Part shown: in pieces, positions 42,296 to 50,581 of the stretch
How the letters are laid out: each line of letters begins with the position of its first letter
How positions within the stretch are numbered: the first letter of the stretch is position 1
DNA from: Cumulibacter manganitolerans
GTDB taxonomy: Bacteria > Actinomycetota > Actinomycetes > Mycobacteriales > Antricoccaceae
Assembly (NCBI RefSeq): GCF_009602465.1
Contig: NZ_WBKP01000002.1
Coordinates: 1-64,000, forward strand
Direction of reading: 5' to 3'
DNA: 64,000 nt
Translations under genes and position numbers: made by a program
Notes under the pieces: model-generated
Databases searched by the model: none
What the model was told of the DNA's origin: nothing
Seen by the model: only the letters and a program-made list of their open reading frames with translations

Positions 42296-45200
42296 ATGCG
42301 CAAGCTCATCGTGGCGAACCGGGGCGAGATCGCGGTTCGGATCATGGACACGGCCGCTCTGATGGGCCTGCAGACCGTCGCGATCTATCCCGACGACGAT
42401 CGAGGCAGCCTGCACGTCCAGCGCGCCGACGAGGCGGTGCTGATCCCCGGTGCCGGGCCCGCGGCCTACCTGGACGTCGAGGCGGTCGTCGAGGCGGCGA
42501 GGGAGTCGCGCTGCGACGCGCTGCACCCCGGACTGGGCTTCCTGAGCGAGAACGCCGACCTCGCGCGGCGCTGCGCCGAGGAGGGCATCGTCTTCGTCGG
42601 TCCGGACAGCGACGCGCTGCGGCTGTTCGGCGACAAGTCGGCCGCGCGCGCCCAGGCCGACGGCGCCGGCGTGCCGACCGCCGTGGCCACCACCGGGCCG
42701 ACGTCCTTGGCGCAGGCGGTGGAGCTGATGCATTCGCTCGGCGACGGCGCGGCGGTCATGGTCAAGGCGCTCGCCGGCGGCGGTGGGCGTGGCATGTCGC
42801 CGGTGACCTCGATCGACGACCTGCCGGTCGCGTTCGAGCGCTGCTCGGCCGAGGCGCGCGCGGCGTTCGGCAACGGCGACCTGTACGTCGAGCAGCTGGT
42901 GCGCGACGCGCACCACGTCGAGGTGCAGATCGTGGCCGACCGGCACGGCTCGGTGGCCGCGGTCGGTGACCGGGACTGCTCGGCGCAGCGTCGGCGGCAG
43001 AAGCTCGTCGAGATCGCGCCCGCCCCGTGGATCGACGCGCCGCTGCGCGCCCGGCTGCACGCTGCCGCCGAGGCGATCATCGGGTCCGCGCCGTACGCCG
43101 GCCTCGCCACCGTCGAGTTCCTCGTGGCCGGCGACCAGCTGGTCTTCCTCGAGGTCAACCCGCGGATCCAGGTCGAGCACACCGTCACCGAGGAGGTCAC
43201 CGGCCTGGACCTGGTGGAGGTTGCGCTGCGGATCGCGGACGGCGCGACGCTCGCCGAGGCGGGCGTGCACCGCTCGCCGGCCCCGCGCGGCTACTCCGTG
43301 CAGTCGCGGGTCAACGCCGAGACGGTCGCCGGTGACGGCACCGTGCGCCCCGGTACCGGCAGGCTGACCCGGTTCCAGCCGCCGTCCGGCCGGGGCGTGC
43401 GCGTCGACACCCACGGGTACGCCGGCTACACGGTCACGCCGCGGTACGACTCGTTGCTGGCCAAGGTGGTCACCAACGGCCCCACCCTCGAGGCGGCGCT
43501 GGCGCGCGCCGACCGCGCGCTCGCCGAGCTGGACGTCGCGGGCGTGCAGACCAACGTCGGGATGCTGCGCGCGATCATCGACGATCCCGCGCTGGCCGCC
43601 GGGCAGGTGCACACCGGATTCGTGGACGAGCACCTCGGCGAGATTCTCGCGGCGGCCGCGACCAAGGGGTCCGCGCAGCGGCACGGGGAGCACGACGAGC
43701 AGGACCCGGCGACGGTCGCCGCCGAGGTGCCCGACGACGCGATCGCCGTCCGCGCGCCGATGCAGGCGGTCGTCGTGGAGATCGGCGTGGTCGAGGGCCA
43801 GAGCGTGGGAGCGACCGACGAGGTCATCGTGCTCGAGGCGATGAAGATGCAGCACGTCGTTCCGGCGGCGCAGGCCGGCGTCGTGCGGGCGATCGCCGTC
43901 GAGGTCGGCGACGTGGTCTCCGAGGGACAGGGGCTGGTCTACCTCGAGGAGGCCGAGCCCGGCGCCGAGGCGACCCACGACGACGTCGAGCTCGACCTCG
44001 ACGAGATCCGGCCCGATCTGCGCGAGTCGCTGGAGCGGCACCGGTACGGCCTCGACGAGGGGCGCACGGAGGCGGTACGCAAGTGGCACGAGAAGGGCCG
44101 GCGTACGGCGCGCGAGAACATCGCCGACCTCGTCGACGACGGCTCGTTCGTCGAGTACGGCGCCCTGACGCTCGCCGCGCAGCGGCGCCGCCGGTCGGTG
44201 CAGGACCTCATCGAGCGCACGTCCGGAGACGGCATCGTGCTGGGCACCGCCACCATCGACGGCCGCCCGGTCGCGGTCATGTCGTACGACTACCTGGTGC
44301 TCGCCGGAACGCAGGGCCTGCAGAACCACCGCAAGACCGATCGGTTCCTGGACGTGGCCGGGCGGCAGGGGCTGCCGGTCGTGATGTTCGCCGAGGGCGG
44401 CGGCGGCCGCCCGGGCGACACCGACCACCCGTACGTGGCGCAGCTCGAGGTCCCGACCTTCCGCACCCTCGCCTCCCTCGTGGGCAAGGTGCCGATCGTG
44501 TGCGTCGTGTCGGGCTACTGCTTCGCCGGCAACGCCGCCCTCGTCGGCTGCGCGGACGTCGTGATCGCGACCCCGGAGGCGAGCCTCGGCATGGGCGGTC
44601 CGGCGATGATCGAGGGGGGCGGCCTCGGCGTCTATCCGCCGGGCGAGGTCGGCCCGATGTCGGTGCAGTACCCCAACGGCGTGGTCGACATCCTGGCCGA
44701 GGACGAGGCGGACGCCGTGCGGACGGCGCGCGAGACGATCGTTTTGCTCACCCGGCAGGTCCGCGAGGGGACGAGCGCCGACCAGCGGCTGATGCGTCAC
44801 CTCGTCCCGGAGAACCGGCTGCGCAGCTACGACGTGCGGCCGGTGCTGCAGACGTTGGTCGACACCGGATCGCTGATCGAGCTGCGGCGCGGATTCGGGG
44901 CCGGCATCGTCACGGCGATCGCGCGCATCGACGGGATCGCGGTCGGCCTGATGGCCAACAACCCGCATCACCTGGGTGGCGCCATCGATCACGACGCGGC
45001 CGACAAGGCCTCGCGGTTCCTGACGATGCTGCAGGCCCTCCGGCTGCCGCTGGTGTCGCTGTGCGACACGCCCGGGTTCATGGTCGGTCCGGAGTCGGAG
45101 ACCCACGGGACGGTCCGCAAGTTCGGCGGCTTCTTCGTCGCCGGGGCGCGGCTGGACACGCCGATCGTCACCGTCATCCTGCGCAAGGGCTACGGTCTCG

Positions 45201-45496
45201 GCGCGATGGCCATGGCCGCCGGGTCCATGCATGCCCCCGTGCTCAGCGTCGCCTGGCCGACCGGCGAGTTCGGCGGGATGGGCTTGGAGGGCGCCGTCCG
45301 GCTCGGCTACCGCAAGGAGCTCGAGGCGATCGACGAGCCGCGCGAGCGCAAGCACCGCTACGACGAGCTGGTGGCCGAGCAGTACGAGCGCGGCAAGGCG
45401 CTGAGCACTGCGGCCGCGTTCGAGATCGACGACGTCATCGATCCGGCCCGCACCCGGGAGCTCGTGATCCGGGCGCTACGAGCGAGCCTCGCATGA
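42296..45496 (+). CDS. Single-chain biotin-dependent acyl-CoA carboxylase
   Basis: A 1066-residue protein holding all three carboxylase parts. The biotin carboxylase occupies residues 1 to about 450 (RKLIVANRGEIAVRI; ATP-grasp loop VKALAGGGGRGM near 155-166; FLEVNPRIQVEHTVTE). The biotin carrier has EAMKM with biotinyl Lys517. The carboxyltransferase runs from about 570 to the end (CVVSGYCFAGNAALVGCAD; LCDTPGFMVGPE; FGGMGLEGAVRLGYRKEL). GGGAGGG precedes ATG 42296, where RKLIVANRGE begins. Single-chain fusions with this content (such as mycobacterial LCC) carboxylate long-chain or broad acyl-CoAs; most actinomycetes split them into AccA and AccD. The TetR gene overlaps its end by 4 bp. Confidence 0.93.
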   Translation: MRKLIVANRGEIAVRIMDTAALMGLQTVAIYPDDDRGSLHVQRADEAVLIPGAGPAAYLDVEAVVEAARESRCDALHPGLGFLSENADLARRCAEEGIVFVGPDSDALRLFGDKSAARAQADGAGVPTAVATTGPTSLAQAVELMHSLGDGAAVMVKALAGGGGRGMSPVTSIDDLPVAFERCSAEARAAFGNGDLYVEQLVRDAHHVEVQIVADRHGSVAAVGDRDCSAQRRRQKLVEIAPAPWIDAPLRARLHAAAEAIIGSAPYAGLATVEFLVAGDQLVFLEVNPRIQVEHTVTEEVTGLDLVEVALRIADGATLAEAGVHRSPAPRGYSVQSRVNAETVAGDGTVRPGTGRLTRFQPPSGRGVRVDTHGYAGYTVTPRYDSLLAKVVTNGPTLEAALARADRALAELDVAGVQTNVGMLRAIIDDPALAAGQVHTGFVDEHLGEILAAAATKGSAQRHGEHDEQDPATVAAEVPDDAIAVRAPMQAVVVEIGVVEGQSVGATDEVIVLEAMKMQHVVPAAQAGVVRAIAVEVGDVVSEGQGLVYLEEAEPGAEATHDDVELDLDEIRPDLRESLERHRYGLDEGRTEAVRKWHEKGRRTARENIADLVDDGSFVEYGALTLAAQRRRRSVQDLIERTSGDGIVLGTATIDGRPVAVMSYDYLVLAGTQGLQNHRKTDRFLDVAGRQGLPVVMFAEGGGGRPGDTDHPYVAQLEVPTFRTLASLVGKVPIVCVVSGYCFAGNAALVGCADVVIATPEASLGMGGPAMIEGGGLGVYPPGEVGPMSVQYPNGVVDILAEDEADAVRTARETIVLLTRQVREGTSADQRLMRHLVPENRLRSYDVRPVLQTLVDTGSLIELRRGFGAGIVTAIARIDGIAVGLMANNPHHLGGAIDHDAADKASRFLTMLQALRLPLVSLCDTPGFMVGPESETHGTVRKFGGFFVAGARLDTPIVTVILRKGYGLGAMAMAAGSMHAPVLSVAWPTGEFGGMGLEGAVRLGYRKELEAIDEPRERKHRYDELVAEQYERGKALSTAAAFEIDDVIDPARTRELVIRALRASLA

Positions 45497-46095
45497 GCAG
45501 GCGGCGCGACCAGCTGATCGACGCGGCCGAGCAGGTGTTCGCCTCGAAGGGCTACGCCGAGACGACGATGGCCGACCTCGCAGAGGCGGCCGGCGTGACC
45601 CGCCCGACCGTCTACGCCTACTTCTCCTCGAAGGACGAGGTGCTGGCGGTGGTGGCCGGGCGGGTGCGTGAGCACTTCATCGAGCTGCAGGATCAGTCGG
45701 GCCGAACGCCGCACCACACCTTCGAGCTGACGCTCCGCGCCTACATCCACGAGTGGGTCCGGCACTACGGCGTCCTCACCGTGATCGCGCACCAGGCGCT
45801 GGGCGACCCGGCGTACGCCGCGCTGCTGGAGGACATCCATCGGCGGACCAACCGCCGGCACGAGAAGTACATGCAGCGACTGGTGGACGAGGGGCTGGCG
45901 CACCCGGTCATCCCGCCGCGGGTCATCGCCGAGCTGGTCACCGGGGCCGCGAAGCGGTTCGCCCAGCTGATCAGCGCCGACCCGAGCACCGAGGAGGCGT
46001 ACGGCGACGCGCTGGTCCGGGCGCACAGCGCGATGCTGGGTCTGGTCGCCAGCTCGCCGCTGGCGGCGCCCACCGCGGCCGGCACCGAGCGCTAG
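45493..46095 (+). CDS. TetR family regulator of the acyl-CoA carboxylase operon
   Basis: 200 residues, starting in an ATGA overlap with the carboxylase. The HTH is RRRDQLIDAAEQVFASKGYAE, TTMADLAEAAGVTRPTVYAYFSSKDEVL (about residues 3-50); the rest is the helical ligand domain. Being the last gene of the carboxylase operon, and with an 18-bp palindrome in that promoter, it is almost certainly the autoregulatory repressor, with an acyl-CoA as a probable inducer. Its stop codon shares bases with the stop of the convergent DUF389 gene (CTAG). Confidence 0.93.
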   Translation: MSRRRDQLIDAAEQVFASKGYAETTMADLAEAAGVTRPTVYAYFSSKDEVLAVVAGRVREHFIELQDQSGRTPHHTFELTLRAYIHEWVRHYGVLTVIAHQALGDPAYAALLEDIHRRTNRRHEKYMQRLVDEGLAHPVIPPRVIAELVTGAAKRFAQLISADPSTEEAYGDALVRAHSAMLGLVASSPLAAPTAAGTER

Positions 46096-47102
46096 CGGTT
46101 CGGCTCGCGCCGCGCGCGCTCGGCGGCCCGGTCGACCGGGGCGGTGCGGTCCCAGTCGGGCCGGCCGATCAGCGTCTTGCGGCGCACCGTCAGTCGTCCC
46201 CAGATCAGGTTCTGCAGCGCGAGCGTGCCGGCGCCGGCGGCGGCCATGCAGGCCAGGTTGAGGCTCAGCTGCAGCGCGCTGCCGCGCAGCTCGTTCCAGG
46301 CGCCGAACGCGAGAGCCATACCGAGGTTGCCGGCCGCGGGGACCGTCGTCACCGAGATGAACACGCCGGCCAGGCCGCCGGTGCGCGAGGAGGTGAGCGA
46401 CAGGACGCCGGCCGCTGCCGCGACCGTCGCGACGACGACGCTCCAGCGGTCGGGCGAGTAGATGAACTCGGTCTGCGTGCGGTGCAGGATGTCCGAGAGC
46501 GAGACCCAGCCGATGGCGCGGCCGAGCAGCGCGGCCAGGGACGTGCACGCGATCCCGGCCGCGAAGCCCAGCACCAGCGTGGTCGTGGCCAGCCGCAGCA
46601 GGTGCGGCCGGCGCCGGACCAGCGCCAGCCCGATGGCGGCGATGGGGCCGAACTCCGGTCCCAGCACCATCGCGCCGACCGTCAGGATCGGCGAATCGAG
46701 CACAATGGCCACGCCGGCAAGGAGGGTGGCGAGCACCATGAAGCTCAGGTAGGTCCAGTTGAGCTCGGAGTCCTGGTAGGCGCGGTTGCCCACCTCGGTC
46801 CAGACGACGGCGTCCGCGGACGCGCCGGGTGCGGCGCGTTCGGCCTCGAGCGCCGGGAGCGACAGCCAGGTCGCCACCGGGTCGAGCCGGATGGCGCCGT
46901 CGCGATGCACGCCGAGCCGATGTAGCTGGTCGATCACCGCGTTGGCGCCTTCTCGCGCGACGTCGGCGGTGATCACGTCACCCACCGGGACGAGGGACGC
47001 GCCGCGCACGATGCTCAGCCCGGTGACGTACGGGGCGTCGCGTAGCAGCGTCACCACCTGATCGCTCAGGGACGCCGGGGCCGAGATGCGCAACGACAGC
47101 AT
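46092..47102 (-). CDS. DUF389 family membrane protein
   Basis: 336 residues with an N-terminal cytoplasmic ACT-like/DUF389 region (LSLRISAPASLSDQVVTLL, GDVITADVAREGANAVIDQL, about 1-90), then about six transmembrane helices. Characteristic DUF389 motifs are SELNWTYLSFMVLATLLAG, DSPILTVGAMVLGPEFGPIAA and VFISVTTVPAAGNLGMALAFG. The family occurs widely with unknown transport or signalling function. It is convergent with the TetR gene and upstream of Ku on the same strand, though 62 bp apart. Confidence 0.88.
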   Translation of the reverse strand: MLSLRISAPASLSDQVVTLLRDAPYVTGLSIVRGASLVPVGDVITADVAREGANAVIDQLHRLGVHRDGAIRLDPVATWLSLPALEAERAAPGASADAVVWTEVGNRAYQDSELNWTYLSFMVLATLLAGVAIVLDSPILTVGAMVLGPEFGPIAAIGLALVRRRPHLLRLATTTLVLGFAAGIACTSLAALLGRAIGWVSLSDILHRTQTEFIYSPDRWSVVVATVAAAAGVLSLTSSRTGGLAGVFISVTTVPAAGNLGMALAFGAWNELRGSALQLSLNLACMAAAGAGTLALQNLIWGRLTVRRKTLIGRPDWDRTAPVDRAAERARREPNR

Positions 47103-47164
47103 GGCGACAGTCTCACAGGCGACGGGGCGGCGCGCGCGAAGATCCCCCGTGATTCCGGACCGGG

Positions 47165-48133
47165 CTAGGAAGCGGCCTTGCGGCGGGCGGCGGTCTTCTT
47201 GGCGGGCGCCTTCTTCGCGGCGGCCTTCTTGGCCGGTGCCTTCTTCGCGGGCTTCTTGCGCGGAGCGGGCGCCTCCTCTTCGGCCGCCGCGGTCTCGTCC
47301 TCCGTCTCGGACCCGCCGTCCGCCTCGGCCGACGCGTCGGTCGAGGCGCCGGATCGCTTGGTCTCGATGGAGCGACGCAGCGCCTCCATCAGGTCGATGA
47401 CCTCGCCCTCGTCCGCCGACTTCTGGGCGCCGAACGTCGCCTCGGTGTCGATGGTGTCGCCCTGCTCGATCTTCGCGTCGATCAGCTGCCGGAGCTGCAC
47501 CTGGTAGTCGTCGGTGAACTTCTCGGGCTCGAAATCGGTCGCGAGCGAGTCGACGAGCTGCGCGGCCATCTTCAGCTCGGCCGCGCTGACCTTCACCTCC
47601 TCGCCGAGGGAGGCGAAGTCGGCCTCGCGGACCTCGTCCGGCCACAGCAGGGACTGCAGGACCAGCACGTCGTCCTTCACCCGCAGCGCGGCGAGCCTGG
47701 TGCGCTGCCGCATCGCGAATTTCACGATGGCCAGCCGGTCGGTCTCCTGCAGGGCCCGGCGCAGCAGCACGTACGCCTTGGCGGACTTCGAATCCGGCTC
47801 CAGGTAGTACGTCGAGGAGTACAGCTCCACCGGGACCTGCTGGCGCGGGACGAACTCGACGACCTCGATCTCGTGGCTCTGCTCGGAGGGCAGCATCGAG
47901 AAGTCCGCGTCGGTGAGCACGATCGTGCGGTCGCCGTCGACGTACGCCTTGTCGATGTGCGCGAACTCCACGATCTCGTTGCACTTCTCGCAGCGGCGCT
48001 GGTAGCGGATGCGGCCGCCGTCCTCGTCGTGCACCTGATGCAGCGGCGCGTCGTGGTTCTCGGTCGCCGAGTACATCTTCACCGGCACGTTGACCAGCCC
48101 GAAGGCGATCGCGCCCTTCCAGATCGACCTCAT
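47165..48133 (-). CDS. ku: Ku, non-homologous end-joining protein
   Basis: A 322-residue bacterial Ku homologue. The core begins RSIWKGAIAFGLVNVPVKMYSAT, then QVHDEDGGRIRYQRRCEKC, VEVVEFVPRQQVPVELYSSTYYLEP in part, ALRVKDDVLVLQSLLWPDEVR in part. The core ring binds broken DNA ends and recruits LigD. The C-terminal 70 residues are low-complexity: an acidic stretch then Lys/Ala repeats of the AKKAPAKK kind, typical of actinobacterial Ku tails that let it thread or bind DNA. It is divergent from ligD with only 57 bp between starts, a shared promoter. Confidence 0.95.
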   Translation of the reverse strand: MRSIWKGAIAFGLVNVPVKMYSATENHDAPLHQVHDEDGGRIRYQRRCEKCNEIVEFAHIDKAYVDGDRTIVLTDADFSMLPSEQSHEIEVVEFVPRQQVPVELYSSTYYLEPDSKSAKAYVLLRRALQETDRLAIVKFAMRQRTRLAALRVKDDVLVLQSLLWPDEVREADFASLGEEVKVSAAELKMAAQLVDSLATDFEPEKFTDDYQVQLRQLIDAKIEQGDTIDTEATFGAQKSADEGEVIDLMEALRRSIETKRSGASTDASAEADGGSETEDETAAAEEEAPAPRKKPAKKAPAKKAAAKKAPAKKTAARRKAAS

Positions 48134-48190
48134 GACCCACTCGCTTCCCGATGCTCGGCACGTCGCTCGAAGACACGTCACACTGATGCT

Positions 48191-50074
48191 ATGACCCGCC
48201 CCGACCTGCCCGCAGCCACTCGCATCGACGGACGGTCGTTGCGGCTCACCAGCCTCGACAAGGTCATGTACCCGACGAGCGGGACGACGAAGCAGGAAGT
48301 GCTCGCCTACTACGCGGCCGTCGCGCCGTACTTCGTGCTCCACGCGGCGATGCGGCCCGCGACGCGCAAACGCTTCGTCGACGGTGTCGGCTACGCGGGA
48401 ACGCCCGGGAAGGTGTTCTTCGAGAAGAACCTCGGCAATGGTGCGCCGTCGTGGATCGCGCGCCGAAGCATGAAGCACTCCGATCGGGTGGTGACGTACC
48501 CGCTCATCAACGACGCCTCGACGCTGGTGTGGTGCGCGCAGATGGGCGCGCTCGAGCTGCACGTGCCGCAGTGGAAGTTCGACGGCGACGACCCGGTGAA
48601 CCCGGACCGGCTGGTGCTCGATCTCGATCCGGGACCGGGTGCCGATCTGGAGTCCTGCGTCGAGGTTGCCCTGCTGTGCAAGGACATCCTGGACGACGTC
48701 GGGCTGGACAGTGTGCCGGTGACCTCCGGCAGCAAGGGCCTCCACCTCTACGCCAGGCTGGACGGCGAGCAGACGTCGGAGCAGGCGTCGCAGTTCGCGC
48801 ACACGCTGGCGCGTGCGCTGGAGGCCGACCATCCCGACCTCATCGTCAGCGACATGAAGAAGTCGCTGCGCGGCGGGAAGGTGCTGCTGGACTGGTCGCA
48901 GAACAACGCGGCGAAGACGACGGTCGCGCCGTACTCGCTGCGCGGTACGCCGACCCCACAGGTCGCCTGTCCCCGGGAGTGGGCGGAGATCGTTCCCGGC
49001 CTACGGCACCTGGAGATGTACGAGGTGATCGAGCGCCTCGAACGCATCGGTGATCCGATGGCCGGTCTCGACGGCGGCCAGCCACCGGACGTCGAGGGGT
49101 CGGACGTCGAGGCACCCGTGGTCGTTGCTGCCGCGCCCGAGGCGCCCCGCAGGCGCGGACCGCTGCGCCCGATGCAGGCGAGCGTCGGCCGGATCGGGCA
49201 GGTGCGCGGCGACGGCTGGGCCTACGAGGTCAAGTGGGACGGCTACCGCGCCATGGCGGCCGTCCGCGACGGTTCCGTCGTCCTGACCAGCCGCAACGGG
49301 ATCGACCTGACGAAGTCGTATCCCGAGCTGCAGGAGATCGCCGAGCTCGCGGCGCACGACTGCGTGCTCGACGGCGAGATCGTCGCTCTGGACGCGAGTG
49401 GGCGGCCGAGCTTCGAGCGGCTCCAGGAGCGGCCGAGCTCGTCACGCATCCGCGTGCAGATGATGCTCTTCGACGTCCTCGACATCGACGGGGAATCCCT
49501 TCTGGAGCGGGATTATGCGGCGCGCCGTACGGCGCTGGAGGAGCTCGTCGCGGACGGGAAGCACACGCATGTCCCGCCGCCGCTGGACGGCACCGCCGAC
49601 GAGGCGCTGCAGCGCAGCGCCGACCTCGAGCTCGAGGGCATCGTCGCCAAGCGGCTCGACAGCCCCTACCTACCCGGCGTGCGCACGACCGCGTGGCTGA
49701 AGCTCAAGCACCAGCAGACACAGGAGGTCGTGGTCGTGGGCTGGCGCCCCGGCCAGGGCAACCGGTCGGCGACGCTCGGGTCGTTGCTGCTCGCCGTCCC
49801 CGACGGCGAGGAGATGGTGTACGCCGGGAAGGTCGGCAGCGGACTGAGCGACCGGGTGTTGGCCGAGACGCTGAAGAAGCTGGCGAAGATCGAACGCCGT
49901 ACGCCACAGGCCACCGGCGTCCCCCCGGCAGACGCTCGCGGTGCCCGCTGGGTCAGCCCGGTCTACGTCGCCGAGGTGTCCTACGCCGAGTGGACGTCGT
50001 CCGGCCGGCTTCGGCAGCCGGTCTGGAAGGGGTGGCGGCCGGACAAGACTCCGGCGCAGGTCGTCCGCGAGTAG
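48191..50074 (+). CDS. ligD: LigD: end-joining polymerase-ligase lacking the phosphoesterase domain
   Basis: A 627-residue fusion. The N-terminal primase-polymerase domain (about 1-300) has the catalytic Asp144 and Asp146 in LVLDLDPGPG and SGSKGLHLYARL. The C-terminal ATP-dependent ligase (about 325-627) has the adenylation Lys348 in EVKWDGYRA, then VLDGEIVALD, LEGIVAKRLDSPY and WLKLK. No N- or mid-protein phosphoesterase (PE) domain is present, unlike the three-domain LigD of Mycobacterium and Pseudomonas. The order (Pol then Lig) is that of mycobacterial LigD minus PE. It works with Ku from the divergent gene to fill and seal double-strand breaks. Confidence 0.95.
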   Translation: MTRPDLPAATRIDGRSLRLTSLDKVMYPTSGTTKQEVLAYYAAVAPYFVLHAAMRPATRKRFVDGVGYAGTPGKVFFEKNLGNGAPSWIARRSMKHSDRVVTYPLINDASTLVWCAQMGALELHVPQWKFDGDDPVNPDRLVLDLDPGPGADLESCVEVALLCKDILDDVGLDSVPVTSGSKGLHLYARLDGEQTSEQASQFAHTLARALEADHPDLIVSDMKKSLRGGKVLLDWSQNNAAKTTVAPYSLRGTPTPQVACPREWAEIVPGLRHLEMYEVIERLERIGDPMAGLDGGQPPDVEGSDVEAPVVVAAAPEAPRRRGPLRPMQASVGRIGQVRGDGWAYEVKWDGYRAMAAVRDGSVVLTSRNGIDLTKSYPELQEIAELAAHDCVLDGEIVALDASGRPSFERLQERPSSSRIRVQMMLFDVLDIDGESLLERDYAARRTALEELVADGKHTHVPPPLDGTADEALQRSADLELEGIVAKRLDSPYLPGVRTTAWLKLKHQQTQEVVVVGWRPGQGNRSATLGSLLLAVPDGEEMVYAGKVGSGLSDRVLAETLKKLAKIERRTPQATGVPPADARGARWVSPVYVAEVSYAEWTSSGRLRQPVWKGWRPDKTPAQVVRE

Positions 50075-50080
50075 CCGGTC

Positions 50081-50515
50081 CTAGGCCACGACGAAGTAGT
50101 CGCCATCGACCTTGATCTTCCGCGGATCGAGGTCGGCGGTGGCCGGGCCCTTCTGCACCTTGCCCTCGAGGGTGAACTCCGAGCCGTGGCAGCCGCAGTA
50201 GATCGTCGCGTTGCTCACCTCGCGCAGCGTGCACTGCTGGTGCGTGCAGATCGCCGACAGGCCGACGTAGTCGCCCTTGACCGGCTGGGTGATCACGATG
50301 CTCGCCTTCGGGAACACCCGACCGCCGCCCACGGGCACCGCGTCGACCCGGCCGATGCGGTCGCCGCTGGAGACCTTGGCCCGCTGCGGACCGCCGCCCT
50401 GGCCCGTGCACGCGGTCAGCGCAACGGCGGCGGCGACGGCGGTCGTGCCGGCCATGAACGAGCGGCGGGTGGCGGCGCCGAGACGAGCGACTTCGGGATC
50501 GTGGGGGGCGGACAT
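50081..50515 (-). CDS. Rieske [2Fe-2S] lipoprotein, Tat-exported
   Basis: A 144-residue protein. The N-terminus TRRSFMAGTTAVAAAVALTAC combines a twin-arginine pair with a lipobox-like LTAC, so it is probably exported folded by Tat and lipidated. The Rieske motifs are CTHQQC (here CTHQQCTL) and CGCHGSEF, binding the cluster with two Cys and two His. There is no transmembrane helix beyond the signal, which separates it from QcrA. It would be an outer-face electron carrier; its partner is unknown. The next gene upstream on the same strand is a soluble monooxygenase. Confidence 0.92.
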   Translation of the reverse strand: MSAPHDPEVARLGAATRRSFMAGTTAVAAAVALTACTGQGGGPQRAKVSSGDRIGRVDAVPVGGGRVFPKASIVITQPVKGDYVGLSAICTHQQCTLREVSNATIYCGCHGSEFTLEGKVQKGPATADLDPRKIKVDGDYFVVA

Positions 50516-50562
50516 GAGGGTGGCAGGCTCCTGACGTGTCGGTCGCCTACCAGTGTCCCAGA

Positions 50563-50581
50563 ACCACCGCTAGCCGGTGGT
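50563..50581 (-). terminator. Hairpin over the monooxygenase stop codon
   Basis: ACCACCG-CTAGC-CGGTGGT, a 7-bp stem, includes the TAG of the monooxygenase gene in its loop. It lies between that gene and the Rieske gene and is a weak termination candidate. Confidence 0.35.

Noticed and set aside
42251-45355. Minus-strand open frame of about 1034 codons opposite the acyl-CoA carboxylase
   Set aside because: Its Arg/Asp/Val-rich, repetitive translation with no domain is the antisense shadow of a GC-rich gene; the plus strand has intact catalytic motifs.
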